64,000 nucleotides of DNA from Burkholderiales bacterium PBB3. GTDB taxonomy: Bacteria; Pseudomonadota; Gammaproteobacteria; Burkholderiales; Burkholderiaceae_C. The first letter of the stretch is position 1, and each line of letters begins with the position of its first letter. Shown here piece by piece: positions 61,501 through 64,000 of this stretch. The notes beneath the pieces were generated by a model. It did not search any database. It had not been told where the DNA came from and saw nothing but the letters and a program-made list of their open reading frames with translations. The stretch covers positions 51,700 through 115,699 of the forward strand of contig NKIK01000009.1 of the NCBI GenBank assembly GCA_002256115.1, in the 5' to 3' direction. Both the position numbers and the translations under genes were made by a program.

Positions 61501-62679
61501 ATGCAATTCACCCACGAACACCTGGAAATCCAGAAAACCCTGAAGCGCTTCATTGACGCTGAAATCAATCCGCATGTAGACGAGTGGGAGGAGGCCGAGA
61601 TGTTCCCGGCCCATGAGATCTTCAAAAAGATGGGCAACCTTGGATTGCTGGGGTTGACTAAACCGGAAGCCTACGGAGGCATGGGCCTGGACTATTCCTA
61701 TGGCCTGGCCATGGCGGAGACGCTAGGCCATATCGACTGCGGCGGCGTGCCCATGGGTATTGGCGTCCAGACCGATATGTGTACGCCGGCGCTGGCGCGC
61801 TTTGGCAGCGAAGAGCTGAAGCGCGAGTTCCTGGCCCCCGCCATAGCCGGTGACACCGTGGGCTGCATTGGCGTGAGCGAGCCCGGTGCGGGCAGCGATG
61901 TGGCGGGCATCAAGGCCGTGGCCCGCAAGGACGGAGATGACTATGTGATCACCGGCCAGAAGATGTGGATCACCAACAGCCTGCAAGCCGACTGGATGTG
62001 CATGCTGGTGAACACGGGCGACGGACCCGCGCACAAGAACAAGAGCTTGGTGATGGTGCCGCTGCGCGAAGGCGGCAAGCTGCTGCCGGGTATCTCGGTA
62101 GCGCAGAAAATCAAAAAGATTGGCATGCACGCCAGCGACACCGGCTTGATTTATTTTGATGACGTGCGCGTACCGCAGCGTTATTTGATTGGTCAGGAAG
62201 GCGCAGGTTTTGTCTACCAGATGCAGCAATTTCAGGAAGAGCGCCTATGGTGCGCCGCCAGCAGCTTGCAGGCCCTGAACAACTGCATTGAGTGGACGGT
62301 GGAGTGGGCACAGGAGCGCAAGATGTTCGGCTCTACGCTGGCGGACCAGCAATGGGTGCAGTTCAAGCTGGCGGAGATGAAGACTGAGGTGGAGAGCCTG
62401 CGCGCACTAACTTATCGGGCCTGCGACTTGTATGTGAGTGGCCAGGACGTGCTGGAGCTGGCCTCCATGTGCAAGCTCAAGGCCGGGCGCCTGGGTCGCC
62501 TGGTGCCGGATGGCTGCATGCAGTTTTGGGGTGGTATGGGTTACACCTGGGAAAACAAGGTGGCCCGTATGTTCCGTGACAGCCGTTTGGGCTCGATTGC
62601 AGGCGGTGCGGACGAAGTGATGATGGGCATCATTGCCAAGACCATGGGCGTGGCTAAACGGCCAGCGCGTAACCAATGA
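61501..62679 (+). CDS. Acyl-CoA dehydrogenase 1 of the TonB-linked operon
   Basis: A 392-residue flavoprotein. It has GCIGVSEPGAGSDVAGI (FAD), VITGQKMWITNSLQADW, KIGMHASDTGLIYFDDVRVP and the C-terminal MQFWGGMGYTWENKVARMFRDSRLGSIAGGADEVM. The usual catalytic Glu position (in FRDSRLGSIAGGADEVM) has no IYEGT sequence, as in isovaleryl-/acyl-CoA relatives with a shifted base. It starts 5 bases after the SDR stop and overlaps the next dehydrogenase by 4 bases. Confidence 0.92.
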   Translation: MQFTHEHLEIQKTLKRFIDAEINPHVDEWEEAEMFPAHEIFKKMGNLGLLGLTKPEAYGGMGLDYSYGLAMAETLGHIDCGGVPMGIGVQTDMCTPALARFGSEELKREFLAPAIAGDTVGCIGVSEPGAGSDVAGIKAVARKDGDDYVITGQKMWITNSLQADWMCMLVNTGDGPAHKNKSLVMVPLREGGKLLPGISVAQKIKKIGMHASDTGLIYFDDVRVPQRYLIGQEGAGFVYQMQQFQEERLWCAASSLQALNNCIEWTVEWAQERKMFGSTLADQQWVQFKLAEMKTEVESLRALTYRACDLYVSGQDVLELASMCKLKAGRLGRLVPDGCMQFWGGMGYTWENKVARMFRDSRLGSIAGGADEVMMGIIAKTMGVAKRPARNQ

Positions 62680-63851
62680 GCGATACGGAATACACCGCAG
62701 ACGATCTGCAGCAGATTGAAGACGCGGCGCGCCGCTTTATCCAGACCGAAGTGGCCGCGCATTTGAATGACTGGGAAGAGGCGGGTGAGTTCCCGCGCAG
62801 CCTGTACCAGCGCGCGGCCGATCTGGGCTGGCTGGGCATGGGCTACCCCGAGGCTTTTGGCGGCACGCCTGTGCCCTGGAGTGTGCGCAACACGCAAACC
62901 ATTGCACTGGCCCGCTACGGCGGCAGCGGCGGTCTGATGGCCAGCCTGTTCAGCCACAACATTGGCTTGCCGCCGGTGCTGCGCCATGGTTCTCCCGCAC
63001 TGCAGCAGCAGGTGATTCCCGATGTGTTGGCGGGTAAGAAGATATCCGCGCTGTGCATTACCGAGCCCGGTGGTGGCACCGATGTGTCGGCCCTGAAAAC
63101 TACTGCGCGTCTTGACGGCAATGAGTATGTGGTGGACGGCGAGAAAGTCTTCATCACTTCAGGCATGCGCGCTGACTGGCTCACGGTGGCGGTGCGCACG
63201 GACCTGAAGAACAAGGGGCCGATGGGCATTTCGATGCTGATGATTCCGGGCGATGCCGTGGGCCTGTCGCGCAGCCCGCTCAAGAAAATGGGCTGGCTGT
63301 GCTCCGACACGGCGCACCTGCGCTTCGACGGCGTGCGCGTGTCGGTGGGCAATCTGGTGGGCGAAGAGGGTTCGGGTTTCAAGATCATCCTGACCAACTT
63401 CAATGGCGAGCGCTTGTCGATGGCCGCGATGGCGCTGGGTTTTTCGGAGTGCTGTTATGACGAGGCGCTCTCTTGGGCGCAGCAGCGCAAAACTTTTGGC
63501 ACCGCACTGGTCGACCACCAGGTGATTCGCCACAAACTGATGGATATGAAGATGCGCATCGAGTCCACACGGGCCTGGCTGAACGCGGTGTCTGCCCGCG
63601 CCGATGCCGGTGACCGGGGCGACAAGTCGGCCAAAGGTGCCGAGTGGGTGGCGCAAGTCTGTCTGCTGAAAAACCACGCCACCCAAACCATGCAGTTCTG
63701 CGCCGACCAGGGTGTGCAGATTTTGGGTGGCATGGGCTTCATGCGCGGCACGGCCTGCGAGCGTATTTACCGCGAGGTCAAGGTGATGATGATTGGCGGC
63801 GGTGCCGAAGAAATCATGAAAGAGTTGGCCTCGCGTCAGCTAAATATTTGA
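62676..63851 (+). CDS. Acyl-CoA dehydrogenase 2 of the TonB-linked operon
   Basis: A 391-residue paralogue of the preceding gene with AFGGTPVPWSVRN, SALCITEPGGGTDVSAL (FAD), FITSGMRADWLTVAV, KKMGWLCSDTAHLRFDGVRV and QILGGMGFMRGTACERIYREVKVMMIGGGAEEIM. Two overlapping acyl-CoA dehydrogenases of different subgroups may form a heteromeric enzyme, as in steroid and terpenoid catabolism. The substrate is unknown. It is the last complete gene of the window. Confidence 0.92.
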   Translation: MSDTEYTADDLQQIEDAARRFIQTEVAAHLNDWEEAGEFPRSLYQRAADLGWLGMGYPEAFGGTPVPWSVRNTQTIALARYGGSGGLMASLFSHNIGLPPVLRHGSPALQQQVIPDVLAGKKISALCITEPGGGTDVSALKTTARLDGNEYVVDGEKVFITSGMRADWLTVAVRTDLKNKGPMGISMLMIPGDAVGLSRSPLKKMGWLCSDTAHLRFDGVRVSVGNLVGEEGSGFKIILTNFNGERLSMAAMALGFSECCYDEALSWAQQRKTFGTALVDHQVIRHKLMDMKMRIESTRAWLNAVSARADAGDRGDKSAKGAEWVAQVCLLKNHATQTMQFCADQGVQILGGMGFMRGTACERIYREVKVMMIGGGAEEIMKELASRQLNI

Positions 63852-63858
63852 TACTTGC

Positions 63859-63894
63859 GGGTCAGACCACTCGCGCAGCGACGTGCTCTGACCC
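63859..63894. repeat. REP-like palindromic hairpin
   Basis: GGGTCAGA and TCTGACCC bracket a 20-base centre that itself folds (CACTCGC/GCGACGTG-type pairing). It resembles extragenic palindromes often found beside REP-associated transposases in betaproteobacteria. There is no T-run, so it is not a standard terminator. Confidence 0.6.
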
Positions 63895-63918
63895 CAACTA
63901 TTGATCTTTTCATAATTC

Positions 63919-64000
63919 ATGACAACCAATCGCTATCTCATGCGTTATATCCTGAACGGGTTGTTTGGAGATACGAGACATGGTCAAGCGAGCGATGGAC
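63919..64000 (+). other. Undefined partial frame at the window end
   Basis: Two open frames reach the window edge: ATG 63919 (MTTNRYLMRY) and ATG 63980 (MVKRAMD, with GGAG about 10 bases upstream). Too little sequence is present to identify either. Given the REP-like hairpin just upstream, a transposase-type gene is possible but unproven. Confidence 0.2.

Overview
The window looks like chromosomal DNA of a betaproteobacterium of the Comamonadaceae type (Rhodoferax/Polaromonas/Acidovorax relatives). The reasons are the moderately high GC coding bias, a phasin with an Ala/Lys/Pro-rich tail, a short H-NS protein with the Burkholderiales-style C-terminus, SlmA next to fatty-acid genes, and a dispersed 'ATAGTGCGGGAGCAGCTA' repeat. 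This placement is inference. I saw no rRNA, tRNA, CRISPR array or intact insertion sequence.

Region 1 (1-1461, minus strand): a patatin-like lipase, cut by the window edge, and a phasin.

Region 2 (1636-29950, plus strand): a surface-glycan locus of about 28 kb. Its first half is a pseudaminic-acid-like nonulosonate pathway (pseC, pseG, pseH, pseI). It lacks both pseB and a canonical pseF, but carries two SpsF-type cytidylyltransferase domains, one fused to an aldo/keto reductase and one to a class III aminotransferase. An FdtA/FdtB pair (3-amino-3,6-dideoxyhexose synthesis), a GNAT and an OafA-like acyltransferase are interleaved. The second half holds an FkbM methyltransferase, a probable capsule-type transferase, an ABC exporter of the MsbA/PglK type, several glycosyltransferases, the three-gene UDP-L-FucNAc pathway (WbjBCD), a WbuB-like transferase, an epimerase/reductase, a phosphoglycosyl transferase, H-NS and a WbpM-type dehydratase. 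WbjB makes the same 4-keto sugar that PseC uses, so it may stand in for PseB. No Wzx or Wzy is visible, so the ABC protein is the candidate lipid-linked-glycan flippase.

Region 3 (29996-33828): argB, a QseBC/TctDE-like two-component system and slmA.

Region 4 (33939-42803): a TetR-controlled fatty-acid operon (acyl-CoA dehydrogenase, DUF2147 protein, FadN-like bifunctional enzyme, thioesterases, thiolase, enoyl-CoA hydratase) with two clear terminators. A nearly perfect 26-bp palindrome precedes the regulator.

Region 5 (42968-45830): a 2H phosphoesterase, a small membrane protein, a periplasmic ClpP-fold protein and an alpha/beta hydrolase.

Region 6 (45838-57365): a metal-resistance block with a CadA P-type ATPase divergent from a MerR-family CadR (classic 19-bp-spacer promoter), a His-tailed DMT transporter, two secreted Cys-rich peptides sharing a motif, and a CzcCBA-like RND pump with small periplasmic proteins.

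Region 7 (57514-64000): a TonB-dependent receptor divergent from a TetR-SDR-two acyl-CoA dehydrogenase operon, probably for uptake and degradation of an unidentified hydrophobic acid. It is followed by a REP-like hairpin and an undefined partial frame at the edge.

A family of about 40-bp repeats (six copies in regions 3-6) is notable because copies lie inside genes, including a sensor kinase and the hydrophobic segments of the RND adaptor.
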